Positions 34,187 through 45,111 of a stretch of DNA of 64,000 nt are shown here, piece by piece. The stretch comes from Sistotremastrum niveocremeum HHB9708. Taxonomy: Eukaryota > Basidiomycota > Agaricomycetes > Sistotremastrales > Sistotremastraceae. Location: positions 372,001 through 436,000 of the forward strand of contig KV419410.1 of assembly GCA_001630475.1 (NCBI GenBank). Direction: 5' to 3'. A program made the position numbers and the translations under genes. Positions within the stretch are counted from its first letter, which is position 1. The number at the start of each line of letters is the position of its first letter. The notes beneath the pieces are model-generated. The model did no database searches. It saw only the letters and a program-made list of their open reading frames with translations, and had not been told where the DNA came from.

Positions 34187-35847
34187 TCAAAACTCGTCTG
34201 GTATGTCAGCGACATCATCGGTCAGCTTCACCGCCAGCGGGCTGGGTGAGCGTCGAATCCCTGACTCCAGCATGTGAACCATGCTCTCCAGATCGTTATT
34301 GGAATCATGTGAGACGGAAGTTTTGTCCTCAACCTCAATTGTGGTAGACCTTTCGGCTTCCAAGAAATCGGGGTGCACAACTTCATCGGGCTTGTTTTCA
34401 TCGGCTGAATATGCTTCTTCCGATGGCTTTATAATAGCAGACGGTTCCTCTGACCCAACGACGAAGGGATCATAGGTCGAATCAACGTGGCTTGAAACAA
34501 GCTCCTCTGCAGGGGGAGCTTCAGATACGTCCTCAGGGAAATCGGAGTCATAGCGCTCGATGTCCTCCTCGTGTTTTGGCTTCGCCTCATCCACAAGTTC
34601 TTCGTTCGATTGACCGAAAGAAACAACATCGGGTGGGAGCGTAGCGTCCCCCGCCTCCTCGTGCGGCGAAGAAACCTTTTCGGTGACTTGATCAACATCA
34701 ACCGCCGGTGAGTGTGAGGCCGACGGTTCTTCTGAAGATTTCAACTCTTCTCCATTGGCTTGACGTTCTTGACGCGCACTCTTTGCGGCCGCCAGCACTG
34801 CTCCAGGTTTTTGGGCCTGTTGCTTCGCGCGGGCTATTATTCTTGGATTCACAGTCTTCGAGGCTACGGTAGTTCCAGCATTTGATCCCGATGAAGGCGA
34901 CTTCGACAAAGAGCCGGAAGCAGCTTTAGTCTGCGCGACAGGAGCTCTCGCCTTCGAAGCAGACGCGGCGGTAGGCTTTGATAACGAAGGAGATGGCACA
35001 GACACGGAAGCCGTGCGTTTGGGAGTGGGCGTTGGCGATATGGCACGTCGGCTACGTGCTAATGAAGCAGCTGTGGGAGCATATAGGCCCGAAGAAGGAG
35101 AAGCAACAACGGCAGGTCTGACAGGCGTCGCGCTTGGCGTTTTGGGACGCGACACACCCGCCCCGGCAGAGATACGTGGCTTGGCTGTACGAGAACTAGT
35201 AGAAGTGACGGACTGTCCTGTATGCTGGGGCTTTAACGCAGCAGGGGCTGATTCGCGTGGTTTCGAGACTGATCTAGCCTTTACCGCCGGCTTGACAGGT
35301 GTAGCTTTTACGGTGCTCGATCGACCAGTCGATCTGGGAGGAGAGCCAGCCGATTTGGGAGCTGGACTCTTGCTCTTGGTCGGAATGGGTTTCGGTGGAC
35401 TGGGCTCAGGCTGGGCAGGGGACGCGACTGGTTCGGGTATAGGCTCCTGTACCTCTGTGGCAGGCTCTAGAACAGCGGGAGGTGTAATTTCTGGAGGTGA
35501 AAGTACCTCAGGGGGAGGTGGGCTAGGGGATTTCGGTAATGGAGCCTCAGTGGGTGCGGTGGGTTGTGGGTTTAGTTCTGGGGCCGGCTCAGGAACTGGA
35601 GGTTTGAACAGTTCTTTCACCCCAACCTGTGAAGAGATGCTACTCGTCTGACTAGTAGACTTTGCCAAAGACACGGTAGGAGGCAGAACAGGCACGTTTG
35701 AGCCCACGTTTGAAGTTCTCCTGTTCTGCTGCTCGAATCTGCCAATGAGATTGGCGACGCTCTGGCGCGGTCGTTCATCAGGCAACGGCCTTGTATATCA
35801 TATAAGTCCTCAATTTATTCAATCTAGATAGAGCACAGAACGTACAT
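34187..35847 (-). CDS. Disordered Pro/Ser/Ala-rich protein; start codon split by an intron
   Basis: A single large exon (35789-34187) encodes 532 residues with no stop but also no ATG before its far end (ESMVHMLESG). The frame is closed upstream by TGA. A consensus donor GTACGT at 35845 and a CAAG acceptor ending at 35790 would remove 56 nt and join AT (35847-35846) to G (35789), creating ATG in the right frame: MPLPDERPRQSVANLIGRFE, 534 aa. The first 40 residues hold a compact SVANLIGRFEQQ motif; the rest is Pro/Ser/Lys-rich in the middle (many SP and TP pairs, likely phosphorylated) and acidic at the C-terminus. I do not recognise a family. A cytoskeleton or scaffold role would be a guess. 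Its 5' end is 158 bp from the divergent hydrolase. Confidence 0.7.
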
Positions 35848-36005
35848 GTCACACTGGAAGGTGAGTATAAAGGAGCGTGTAGTGCGGCGTGTTGAAGGAT
35901 GAAGATAAAGACGTATAGTATTTGGTCACCGTTGGCTCGTTGTCCTGTTGCCACCACCAACCTCGGCCTCTACAAGTTCATCAGCCGCAGGTTTAGTCTG
36001 AAACG
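35848..36005. promoter_or_regulatory. 158-bp divergent intergenic region
   Basis: Lies between the proposed split ATG at 35847 (minus) and the hydrolase ATG at 36006 (plus). Part must be 5' leader of both transcripts. No motif stands out. Confidence 0.35.
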
Positions 36006-36820
36006 ATGGCATCACAATTAGTCCCAATGCCTCAAGGACACAGTCTTGAGGCCATATTTACGCCTCCACCAGTTTCTGGTCCTGCTCACCCTCCTCGTTT
36101 GGCTGTTCTGCTTCATCCATGGTCATGGCTCGGTGGACGAATGCATGACCAGTGAGAATGGCTTTTCGTCAACATTGGGTACAATATCAAAGGCTCTGTT
36201 ACTTCTAGTGTCATTCAGACCCTCTCCTCTTCATTCATACAACGCGGATTTCATACTATCGTCTTCAATTCTCGTGGAGTTGGCGCGTCTACTGGAAGAG
36301 CCTCTTTTACCGGTTTTCTAGAAGTTGAGGACCTCAAGGAGATCATAAAGTGGGGAGTATCAAAAATCCAAAATGTCCCATCGGTGACTATTTTGGTCAG
36401 TAGCTTTCCAGCGAGACATCCCATCTGCAGGACTGGCTAACGCAGACGACTCAGGGATATTCGCATGGCTCATTGATCGCATCCCTTCACCCTTTATTGG
36501 ATCCGCCGATTAGCACATCGCATATCTTGCTTTCATATCCCCTATCGACACGATCACTCCTAACCCTTTTCAAATCATCAACTTATTCATCTGGACTTCG
36601 GAGTCTTCTTCAAGAACCTTCATCCAACGTTCTCATTATATATGGAGATGAAGACAATTTCACTTCAATTAGCCAGTACAAAAAATGGACCGGAGAACTT
36701 CTCAAGATTACGAGAGGGCGATTGAAAACATACGAAGTAGAAGATGCAGATCATTTCTGGAGGGGAGAAAGTGGTGAACGTATGTGGGAGCGTATAGAAT
36801 CCTGGCTGGACGAGTCTTAA
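36006..36820 (+). CDS. Alpha/beta hydrolase
   Basis: Small serine hydrolase of the prokaryote-like alpha/beta type with no signal peptide. The start MASQLVPMPQGHSLEAIFTP runs into RLAVLLHPWSWLGG, the oxyanion-strand region. FHTIVFNSRGVGASTG is the typical RGxGxS loop. The nucleophile elbow is GYSHGS with Ser in GxSxG. The acid is in IIYGDEDNFT and the His in EDADHFWRGE, so the triad is complete. The carboxy end is IESWLDES. Three short introns (around 36119-36216, 36260 and 36390-36450) shift the frame. About 225-240 aa. Close relatives are annotated only as generic hydrolases; the substrate is unknown. Confidence 0.8.
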
Positions 36821-36870
36821 GATATGTTATCCAGCACTATATATTAATGTGTCAGACCAATCCAGGCTTT

Positions 36871-39630
36871 TCATGAGCAGCGGTTATGTGGACCCTCTCC
36901 AGCTGGCTGCAGTGCAAGCTGTAAAGAAGCGAATGAGCACTTCCTCGCAAAAAAGACCAGTCGACGTACTATAACAGTCTGGACACTTGTATACACAGCC
37001 GCGACCAGACCAAAGACAATTAATAACCAATCCGTGATCTTGGCCCGTCGAGTTCTGGCACAAGCCTTCAGATGCAACATCGCGGGATAGACGTAGCACA
37101 GCGGAACACTGGAACACTGTCTTAGAACGTGAAGGGATGCAGAAGTGTTTGACTAACCAAGCGAAGCTTCCAATGAAAGCAACGAATTTATCAAGATCTG
37201 CGGCACCAAGCCAGGCAACGATCGAACAGAGTATGACCAAGGATGCTCTGAATCCATTCTTCTCCCATTTAACTCTTGGATCGACTTTACCGGACCGCGT
37301 CCACATCGCATTCTCCATAATTCTGATAGCGGGGAATAATTGCAGGGGAGCAGAGAGAAGAATGGCCAGGGAGTAAATGAATTGCACCTATGTAATCTCT
37401 TAGAGAACATTCGTCCATGAATGACGATTGACCTACTGATTGTACAAATCTGCTGTCTTGCGGCAGATTAACAAGAACGACTGCTTGAACTTTGGATCCA
37501 AAGGTCAAGTAAGACAAGGCGCCGGCGCCAGCGAAAAGGACTGCGATATCGAGGGTATAGTCAGAACACGCGCTTTTTGATCAACCCAAGAATTTCAGTC
37601 AACTTACACATCAAGAAGATCATGACACCCGATAACGCTTTGGGAAATTTGCGGGGCTCTTTCATTGCGTCGGTAATGGGAATAACCTTGGCATGATCAG
37701 AATGACATGGAACACTGGGTGAACCCAACCTACCAAACCAATGCCTTCGAAAGAGAACACAGCAGTTCTGCGAAAGCAGTCAGATAGACAGCGGAGGGTG
37801 AGAAGGACGATCATACCCAATCAGGAGCGAGAAATCCTTTGGATTGAACATTTTGACATCTCCAATGCCGTTATCCGCGATGTGTTTGACTTCAGACCCA
37901 AATATGTATATCAACCCGACCAAGATGAATGCGTCCGCGACAAGGGCGGTGGTGCTGAGCTTCGCCAGGTTTCGTATAAATGATAGGGGGAGGAAGATGA
38001 CCATCTGACAGGCGATGAAGATATATATAGGAAGATACGTCTTGCAATTAGACACGGCCAATACGAATGCTTGGAAATTCTCAGCGACGAAGATCGTGTA
38101 TGCGGTGACGAAGCCGAGTTGGGAGAGAACGATCGAGAACAAAATACACTGTCGCATCCAATTTCCATAGAGGATGCCACCAATATCTGTCTCATTCATT
38201 AGTTTGATTCCTTATAAATAGTTGAATTGCATACCTCCAAAGCTACCACCAGTAACCCATTTGACTTTGACGAGCAGAAGGAATGAGTATAGGGAGATGA
38301 GGGCGATAGCCATCACAGTGATGACGGAAAACAGGAGACCGCCATTGTAGAACCTGCACAAGAATGAGCACCTCAATCCGTCATACTCTGGGTCACAGGA
38401 CGCACGCCTTGCCAAGAAAGAGTACACCAGTTCCAATAAAAGATTTCAGCAACTGAAAAAATAATCAGCAAGACGGTGCGCATATATATTGATACACATA
38501 CCATAAAAACAGCTTGCGTGACTGTAGCGTCGCCATGAGGGCCAATACTCGATCTTCGTCTTCTGCGACTCTTGGCACGTGTCTCAGCAGACGATTTGAT
38601 CGTTCTTTCTACCCGTCGTCCAATCAGAGGAGAGGTCTCCGAGTCAATGGGCTCCAAAAGGGAATCCTTGCGTAATGGCTCGGTACTGCGCTGTAACAGT
38701 CTGTTTCGTTCATCTTCGGGTAGAGCACGATACTGGGACCCGCCCGGGGCTATACGTCTAGTAATGCCAGCTTCTTCATCCGTCTCCTCCGAGAACTCTT
38801 CGTCTTCCTCCAAGTCTTCTCCTGCCTAAGCATTGAGCTGAGTCAATGTATGCTGCCGTGGGAGGAAGCTCGCTTACAAAATGACCAAATAGGTACAGGA
38901 ACTCGATAAAGTTATTCGAAATAACAGGTTCGTCCAAGCCTTGCTCGTCGGCCCTTGTCAAGACGTATGCTCTTCTGAAACCACCGGGCTCTCGAATATG
39001 TTCGAATACAGGAGGTCGGGGATTCGAAGGACCAGAGAAGGAGCTGGCTCGAGGACGTTGCTGCACAGCAGCTTGCCACTTGTACACATCATGAGTTATA
39101 TCGCCTCCAGGTGCATCATACGGTAGCGGAAATGGTTCGTTGTCTTCCGCTGCATGTTGAGATCCTCTACCAGAGGAGTTCGCGCCGGGATTAGATATGT
39201 AATCGTCCGGGTCAAACTCCAAGTCTACACCGGGCGAGGCACGGCCCTGTCTTTCCTGTCTAGAGACCAGATGTTTTCTAATGATCTTGGCCTTTTCCTC
39301 ATCTGTCAGAGCGTCGAGATCAGGTGGTGTATGGATTGAGCCCCGCGAGCCCGAGCGGTGTATGGCTCCGAGTGAAGGAGAGCCGGGGCGAGGCGAGGGA
39401 CTAGCAACAGAAGGTCGTCTAAGCTGGTTCATTCGGGGAGATGCTGATAGATTTCCGGAGGGAGAGCCGGTGAATGGAGGGATGGGTTGGGTAGGAGGCG
39501 TGCCCCCATAGCGAGCTCGCAATGCACGAAGATCCGGAGTGCCTACTTGAGATGGAGTCGTGATGCCCTCTTGAGAGTCAGACGACGGGGCTACTATTGG
39601 TATAGGCCGCGAGCTGTTTGGAGTGGACAT
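36871..39630 (-). CDS. Vacuolar amino-acid transporter, Avt3-like (AAAP family)
   Basis: Amino acid/auxin permease family protein with a long hydrophilic N-terminus. The first ~300 residues are Pro/Ser/Gly-rich and acidic (EEDEEFSEETDEEAG) with SPLIGRRVERT close to the membrane domain, as in Avt3-type vacuolar exporters. The first helix region reads AVFMLLKSFIGTGVLFLGKA, followed by FYNGGLLFSVITVMAIALIS, SQLGFVTAYTIFVAENFQAF, LPLSFIRNLAKLSTTALVAD, FSFEGIGLVIPI and the last helices near TDWLLIVFGLVAAVYTSVQT. About ten membrane segments over ~14 exons. The ATG at 39630 is the first real ATG; the preceding in-frame TTG is not used. Stop at 36871. The role is export of neutral amino acids from the vacuole, inferred from the family. 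Confidence 0.85.
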
Positions 39631-39745
39631 TTGCAAGAAAAGCAGATGGTGGTGGTGGAGGAGAGAGCAGCTACTACCATGTCCGCTTTAGTCACATGCA
39701 AGTACAAGTTGCGTAAGGCGCTCAACGGCGACCTTGACTCGGACC
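39631..39745. promoter_or_regulatory. 115-bp divergent promoter, transporter / FRA10AC1
   Basis: The two ATGs at 39630 (minus) and 39746 (plus) are separated by only 115 bp containing a GGT/GGA-rich tract near 39645-39670. Both genes must share it. Confidence 0.4.
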
Positions 39746-40614
39746 ATGTCGCTCTATCCACCCAGGAAACACGTTCCAGAGTTTCGACGAACAGAGCTCG
39801 ACGTCCTCAAGTCGTCCCTCAAGTCGGTCTTACTTGATCACTCCACTCACTCATCTGACACGCAATCCAGATTTCTCAGAGACGACGACGAAAAGGAGCT
39901 AGACTGGGATGACGCAATCGCGAAGAAATATTATTCAAGTCTTTTCAGGGAATTCGCTGTATGTGACCTGAAGCACTACAAGAGTGGAAACGTACGTCTA
40001 GTCATTGGCTCTGCGGAAGAGACGCTGATGGCGGTGATCAGATCGCATTGCGGTGGCGCACAGAAGACGAGGTCTTGTCCGGCGCTGGAGAATCGACTTG
40101 TGGCAATACTCGATGTGAACACCATGCCCCTCCGACCCAATCACAGCCCACTTCATACCGCCGATGGGATGATGACACCGAGCCCTCAACCAGCACTCAC
40201 AAAAAGACCAAGCCACCGAAACTGATTACGCTTGAACTTCCTTTTGCATACGAAGAACAAGGACAAATGCTGAGTGCTCTTGTCAAGGTCGTGGTGTGCA
40301 GTCGATGTCGAAAGAAAATCGACTGGAAGCGCCAGCACGATAAGCAGATGCTGGCTACCGAAGCGCCAACTGCAGGAACTTCGCCACCTCAGGATCTACT
40401 CGAAACCCATACGCCGCCTGAGGCAACAGTGACGGAAAACTTGGACGATCTCCCGAAAAGGTCCACTCAGCGGTCAAATCACCGTAGACACGAAGAACGT
40501 ACAAAACGACCGAACCACTCCCGGTCACGCTCACCCAGAGCCAGACGGCGGCGTTCTAGATCGCCCTTATATGGGCGCGCCCATGACATACGTGAAGCTT
40601 GGATGCCATCGTGA
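39746..40614 (+). CDS. FRA10AC1 homologue with RS-like tail
   Basis: Nuclear protein of the FRA10AC1 family, found with spliceosomal complexes in animals and plants. The conserved core reads AKKYYSSLFREFAVCDLKHY, then after one intron (about 39991-40041, GTACGT...CAG) IALRWRTEDEVLSG and STCGNTRCEHH. LELPFAYEEQGQ, ALVKVVVCSRCRKKIDW completes the two CxxC pairs, a likely zinc-binding site. The tail is rich in Arg-Ser pairs (SRSRSPRARRRRSRSP), as in splicing factors. The start at 39746 (MSLYPPRKHVPEF) is preferred over the upstream alternative start because it begins the conserved part. About 270 aa. Divergent from the vacuolar transporter. Confidence 0.85.
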
Positions 40615-41022
40615 CACTTCTTCACGCCTGAACTTCGAAGCTTCGCGACCGATTAACCCGAGTTTTCGTTCTCATCCTAATTTTTCTGATCATGCTATCA
40701 ATGGTGGACCATTCTTCAGGATAGTATCTAATTGTAAAAGTTTGGCTGTTGTATACCTATATCGTTTATGCAGGCCTGTCTATCACTCACTGATAGTACC
40801 GTAGTATTCATACCGGATCACGATTTATTCTGGATATTGCGACGAAATATGAACACAGGGGGGAATTTTTAATAGCACCCAACAACACCGATTTCCTTTG
40901 CTGCACATACACCATATGGGAATCAACAGCAGGCCGTACACCTTTTGTGCACATTGACAGGCGAAGACAAGATCCTGACACGCGTTCCATCACGCGTTGT
41001 CACATCAGGGTCATCTTCAGCC
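40615..41022. other. Intergenic between FRA10AC1 and ORC1
   Basis: 408 bp of AT-rich sequence holding the 3' end of one gene and the promoter of the next. No gene recognised. Confidence 0.45.
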
Positions 41023-43694
41023 ATGTCAACTCCCAGACGATCCAAACGCTTCCAGCCTCTGCTCAGCAGAAGACCAGATCTTCTAAAGGAGAAATGCCAC
41101 TATACATGGATCGGCGAACCAACTCTCGTTCGTCCGACAGAGGACGCGGATCACACTCCCCCCGACGAAGACGAAGACGAGCGAGACAACGATCAGGAGA
41201 CGACTTTCTATGGAGGCTTTACCAGACATTCGAAAAATGTCAAAACATCTGGGTCTATTTCTGACCGATTCATGCTCGGCGACACCGTCCTTGTAAAGAC
41301 GATGGCCAGAGTGCCAAGTGTTGCCGTCTTGGTTGCTATGTGGCAAGTTCAGTCAAGGGAGGGAGGGGACGAGGTGCCAGAGATGAGGATCAAAGTTCAT
41401 TGGTTCCTGAGACCTACAGAACTACCTGGTGTAAGGGCTAAACGAAAACATCGACCCGTGCGTGTCAGCTTCAGTCTCCTTTTGTGCCTCGACTGAACCT
41501 TTCTTAGAACGAGATATACTATTCGCTATCCTGGACAGACGTCATTTCTCCCTCCCAGATTCTTGCTCGCTGCTCAGTCGCTAGCAAAGAGGGCGACGGT
41601 GAAGCCCCAGCCTCTTTGGAAGATGCGCTGAGCGAGGAGAACTTGTTCTGCAGTCTTGCTATCGACTCACAACGAGGCCTTTACTACGATCTCGACTGGG
41701 ACATACATCACAAATACGCCTTAAAGACAGCACCGCCAGGGGAGACTATCGCTTGGGATGTTCAAGTGAGAGAAACGGATGCAGACGCGTCACATATCAC
41801 CTCTTCCAAGACGGGCAAATCGACTCAGTCTGCCACCTCCCGATCACCAGCTAAGAAGACTTCCTCCGAACTGGACGAAGAGTCCGAAGATGAGGAAGAC
41901 TCATCGAGTCTCAGTTCCGCACACAGCGAAGACAGCGAGTCGGAAGCCAGTGTCTCTTCAGAGCTAACGGACGTACCCATGTCTTCCGTTGAAGACTCTG
42001 AGGCAGAGTCAGAACCCAAAACTCCCTCCAAGAAACGCAAGCGATCTACTCGTTCCGATGCTCCTCGTGCCAAACGGAAAGTGGCACCTACACCACATTC
42101 GAAAGCAGCTCTACGGGCTCGGCGGAAATTCCTCCATATCAAACCTCCTCCTCAGAAACCTCAGCCACTTTCATTGGAACATTTACCGGATGATCCTAGA
42201 TTGAGATTGCTTAATGTTCTTCATGTCGGAGCACGGCCGAATGTTTTGCCTTGTCGAGAGGATGAGTACGCCGATGTTCTGGGTGCTATTCTTGGGCTCT
42301 TGGAAGAAGGTTCGGGGGGTTGCGTGTGTGAGCTGCAGATTCTACTGTCTCCCTTCACCCGTTAATTGTCCGCAGATATTTCTGGTGTTCCGGGAACTGG
42401 CAAGACCGCCACAGTTCATGCTGCTGTACGCGAGCTTAAAGAAATGGCAGAGAGGAATGTGAGTTAGTAACAATGCCTTTCTTGCTTTCATTCTGACGGT
42501 ATGGTTCAGGAAACAAATCCATTCACCTACGTGGAGATCAATGGGCTGAAAATTCCGGAACCTGCAGCAGCTTATTCACTGCTATGGGAGGCCGCCGCAA
42601 ACCACGATATTGAGAATGAGGGGCATCTTAACATCAGCCCCAAAGAAGCTCTCAAGAACTTGAATAGACATTTCTCGGAAGGAACACGAGCAGGACCTGG
42701 ACGTCATGCTTGGTATGTCCCTGGCTAATCACTTTAGCATATTCATTAACTCTCTTTTACAGTGTGGTTTTGATGGACGAACTCGACCAGCTGATGACGA
42801 CAAAGCAAGATGTCGTTTACAATTTTTTCAACTGGCCCTCCCTAGCTGCTTCGAAGCTAGTGGTAGTGGCAGTCGCGAACACCCACGATCTGCCTGAAAG
42901 AGCGATGAGTGGCCGAGTCCGAAGCCGGCTTGGAATGATCCGGATCAACTTCAAACCGTATACAACGGCCCAGCTACAAGAAATTGTCACCAAAAGACTG
43001 GAAAGTGCCAAGAGCAAGCCCTCGGACGATGTTGCGAAGTTCATGATTCCGGATGCTATCAAGTTCGCAGCCATGAGAGTCTCTTCAATCAGCGGAGACG
43101 CTCGAAGAGTACTGGATATATGCAGGTCAATCATCTTTCCTTGTCTCCTGTATTGAACTGATGAAGAGACCAGACGTGCTGTTGAGCTGGCCCAAGATGA
43201 CAATGGCGTTCTCAAGACTGTAAAGATCCCCGAAGTGAAGAAGGTCATCGAATCGATGCAGAATAGTCCTACAGCGATCTTCCTGCGTGAATGCAGTTTG
43301 CACGAAAGAATGATGCTCGCTTCCCTATTAAAGTGCATTAGAAAGAGTGGTGTTGACGCGGTAAAATGGTCTGATGTGAGTATATTACATTCTGATCTTG
43401 GGCAGTGTCTAAATTTCTACATAGGTCAAGCACCAGCACCTCATATATGCCAATCTCCTTACAGGCGATCGAGATCCCATCATTAGGCCAACTGATCCAC
43501 AATTGGCGCTCGTGCTTGAATCGCTGACCACATCACGAGCATTGATATTTGAAGACGGACCTGCGGTCGCACGAAAGGCATTGGGAGAACGCAGGCTTAT
43601 GTTGATGGTGGAGCAAAGCGAAGTCGAGCGGGTACTGAGTGATGTCGGAGGTGATAGATGGAAAAATGTACTCGGAGTCGGGCACATTTCCTGA
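41023..43694 (+). CDS. ORC1: Origin recognition complex subunit 1
   Basis: Largest ORC subunit, binds replication origins and ATP. The start MSTPRRSKRFQPLLS at 41023 begins a basic region. A BAH domain follows: FMLGDTVLVKTMARVPSVAV, KVHWFLRPTELPGV and NEIYYSLSWTDVISPSQIL. An acidic, Ser-rich linker (SEDEEDSSSLSSAHSED) and a basic patch (PSKKRKRSTRSDAPRAKRKV) lead to the AAA+ domain: Walker A ISGVPGTGKTATVH (spliced near 42322-42374), Walker B VVLMDELDQL, sensor I VVVAVANTHDLPERAM, sensor II region SGDARRVLDIC. A winged helix follows to VGHIS. Six short introns. The gene is complete. The BAH domain is expected to read nucleosomes; whether it binds H4K20me2 as in animals is unknown. Confidence 0.95.
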
Positions 43695-43793
43695 CATTAA
43701 GTATAACATAAAATCGGCTTACACAAAAGAGAAGTTTTACATGTCGCTCACATCAACGGTATTGGAATGATAGTGAAAAAAATGCAAAAGTAA

Positions 43794-43888
43794 TGACAAG
43801 ACTGGGATTCGAACCCAGGCGGTTATTCACCATGAGAATGGAAGCTTTCGCTTGAGTCACACGCCTTAGACCACTCGGCCATCTTGCC
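43794..43888 (-). tRNA. tRNA-Leu(CAA) with ~14-nt intron
   Basis: On the minus strand the gene begins GGCAAGATGGCCGAGTGG at 43888 and ends with T-arm GGTTCGAATCCCAG and acceptor strand TCTTGTC. The acceptor stem pairs 7/7 with one G-U. The D-arm GTCTAAGGC is leucine-type, the long variable arm is class II, and discriminator A fits Leu. The anticodon loop reads CTCAAG, giving anticodon CAA; the stem TGTGA pairs with TCATG (two wobbles) after removal of about 14 nt, the usual intron site of tRNA-Leu(CAA) after position 37. An A box and a B box (GGTTCGAATCC) are intact. Confidence 0.92.
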
Positions 43889-43963
43889 CATGGATTGCTG
43901 TCCTAACAATACCTATATATCCAGATGCCATGACAAAGAGCTAAGAAACTTGTTACATCGGTG

Positions 43964-44983
43964 CTACAAATCTCGAAAACCACGAAGAGTGTCCTCTGCT
44001 TTCTCTTCCTGATAAGTTTTGGACAGTAGCTCGACAATTATCATTCTATCTCGACCTTCCACTTTCCCTGCTTCGCACCACTGCATCGCCTGCTCCTGAG
44101 ATGGCGCTTGTTTCTTTTCGTGAATGGTGGGGACGCTTGTGTCAATCTCGTACGTCCGGGACCCAAGAGAAGGAAACAGAGGGTTTCTGGAACGGTTGAG
44201 AGCGCTGAATGTGTCAGCCATAAGATTGAGTGCATCTGCGGTCTTCGCACAGACTGCAGGTCCAGCGGCGCATGCTCGAAGCGATTCACCAACAGTAGCT
44301 ATGTAGATCGGAAGAGAACGGTATTGACTAGCTTCTAAGGCAGCGGACAAGGCGTCTTTGACGAAATGAACAGCTCAATCAGATGAAGAATACATGCACG
44401 TCGCCAGTGACAGACCTCTTGGGCGGCCGGTAAGAAGGAATGCCTTTGATGCGGTGAGAGCAAGAGTAGGGACCTGTTTCCACTGCGATACCAGATCAGT
44501 GAAGATTCTCCAGTTGAGATGTCGCCAACTTTTGAGCGGCTTCTTTCTGCCAGTTCCAGTGCCGAATCCTTATCCTGACATTCAAGGCAGCATCTGAGTC
44601 CGATATCCAACAGTTCCCGCTCGTTGGCCTCAAAACTTTCGCCTCGTTTATGAGGAATGTCCAATTGAGCCTTGGTCAGAGCGAGAGCCTCGTTATACCT
44701 TCGACTTGCGAACAGATGATTGATCGTGAAATCGACGTTGAGTGGCCCGCTCTGTGTTGCTGAGCTGTGTTGCTCCAGATACCACTTGAACCCATTTCAG
44801 TATGATAGATCGATCAACCGTTGAGATAAAGGACAAGACCTGTGACGTTATGTACTTAAATTCATTTTTATAGGCATCCTTGCTTTTCATGAAAGCTTCT
44901 TCCATCCGTTTCTCTCTGGCAGAGGACTGGACATCTTCATCCTCAAACGCGAATTGATCGAGAAACCCGCTATCTGGATCCAT
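43964..44983 (-). CDS. Conserved-looking helical protein, unknown function
   Basis: An ATG at 44983 opens MDPDSGFLDQFAFEDEDV. Exons then give MEEAFMKSKDAYKNEFKYI, RRYNEALALTKAQLD, LLDIGLRCCLECQDKDSALE, a segment with QWKQVPTLALTASKAFLLTG and finally GESLRACAAGPAVCAKTADA and TLRGFRDL. The repeating helix pairs and the spaced Ala/Leu residues resemble TPR-like helical hairpins, but no canonical TPR consensus is present. I do not recognise a family. The frame continues upstream of the ATG to a GTG but has no other ATG. The gene lies only about 130 bp after the stop of the cysteine-rich gene on the same strand. Intron ends are approximate. Confidence 0.6.
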
Positions 44984-45111
44984 TGAGGAAAAGTGAACAA
45001 ATACACGCGGAGCGAGATAATAATGATAGAAGTAATCGACAAGAGGCTTCGGATGTTCCCGGTACGCTGACCACCATGTCACAGCTCAGTTCAGCTCTCA
45101 GTGAATGGACT

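Noticed and set aside
35013-35651. 212-codon plus-strand open frame, Gly/Ala-rich
   Set aside because: It is antisense to the Pro/Ser/Ala-rich exon of the disordered protein. Biased composition on one strand keeps the opposite frame open.
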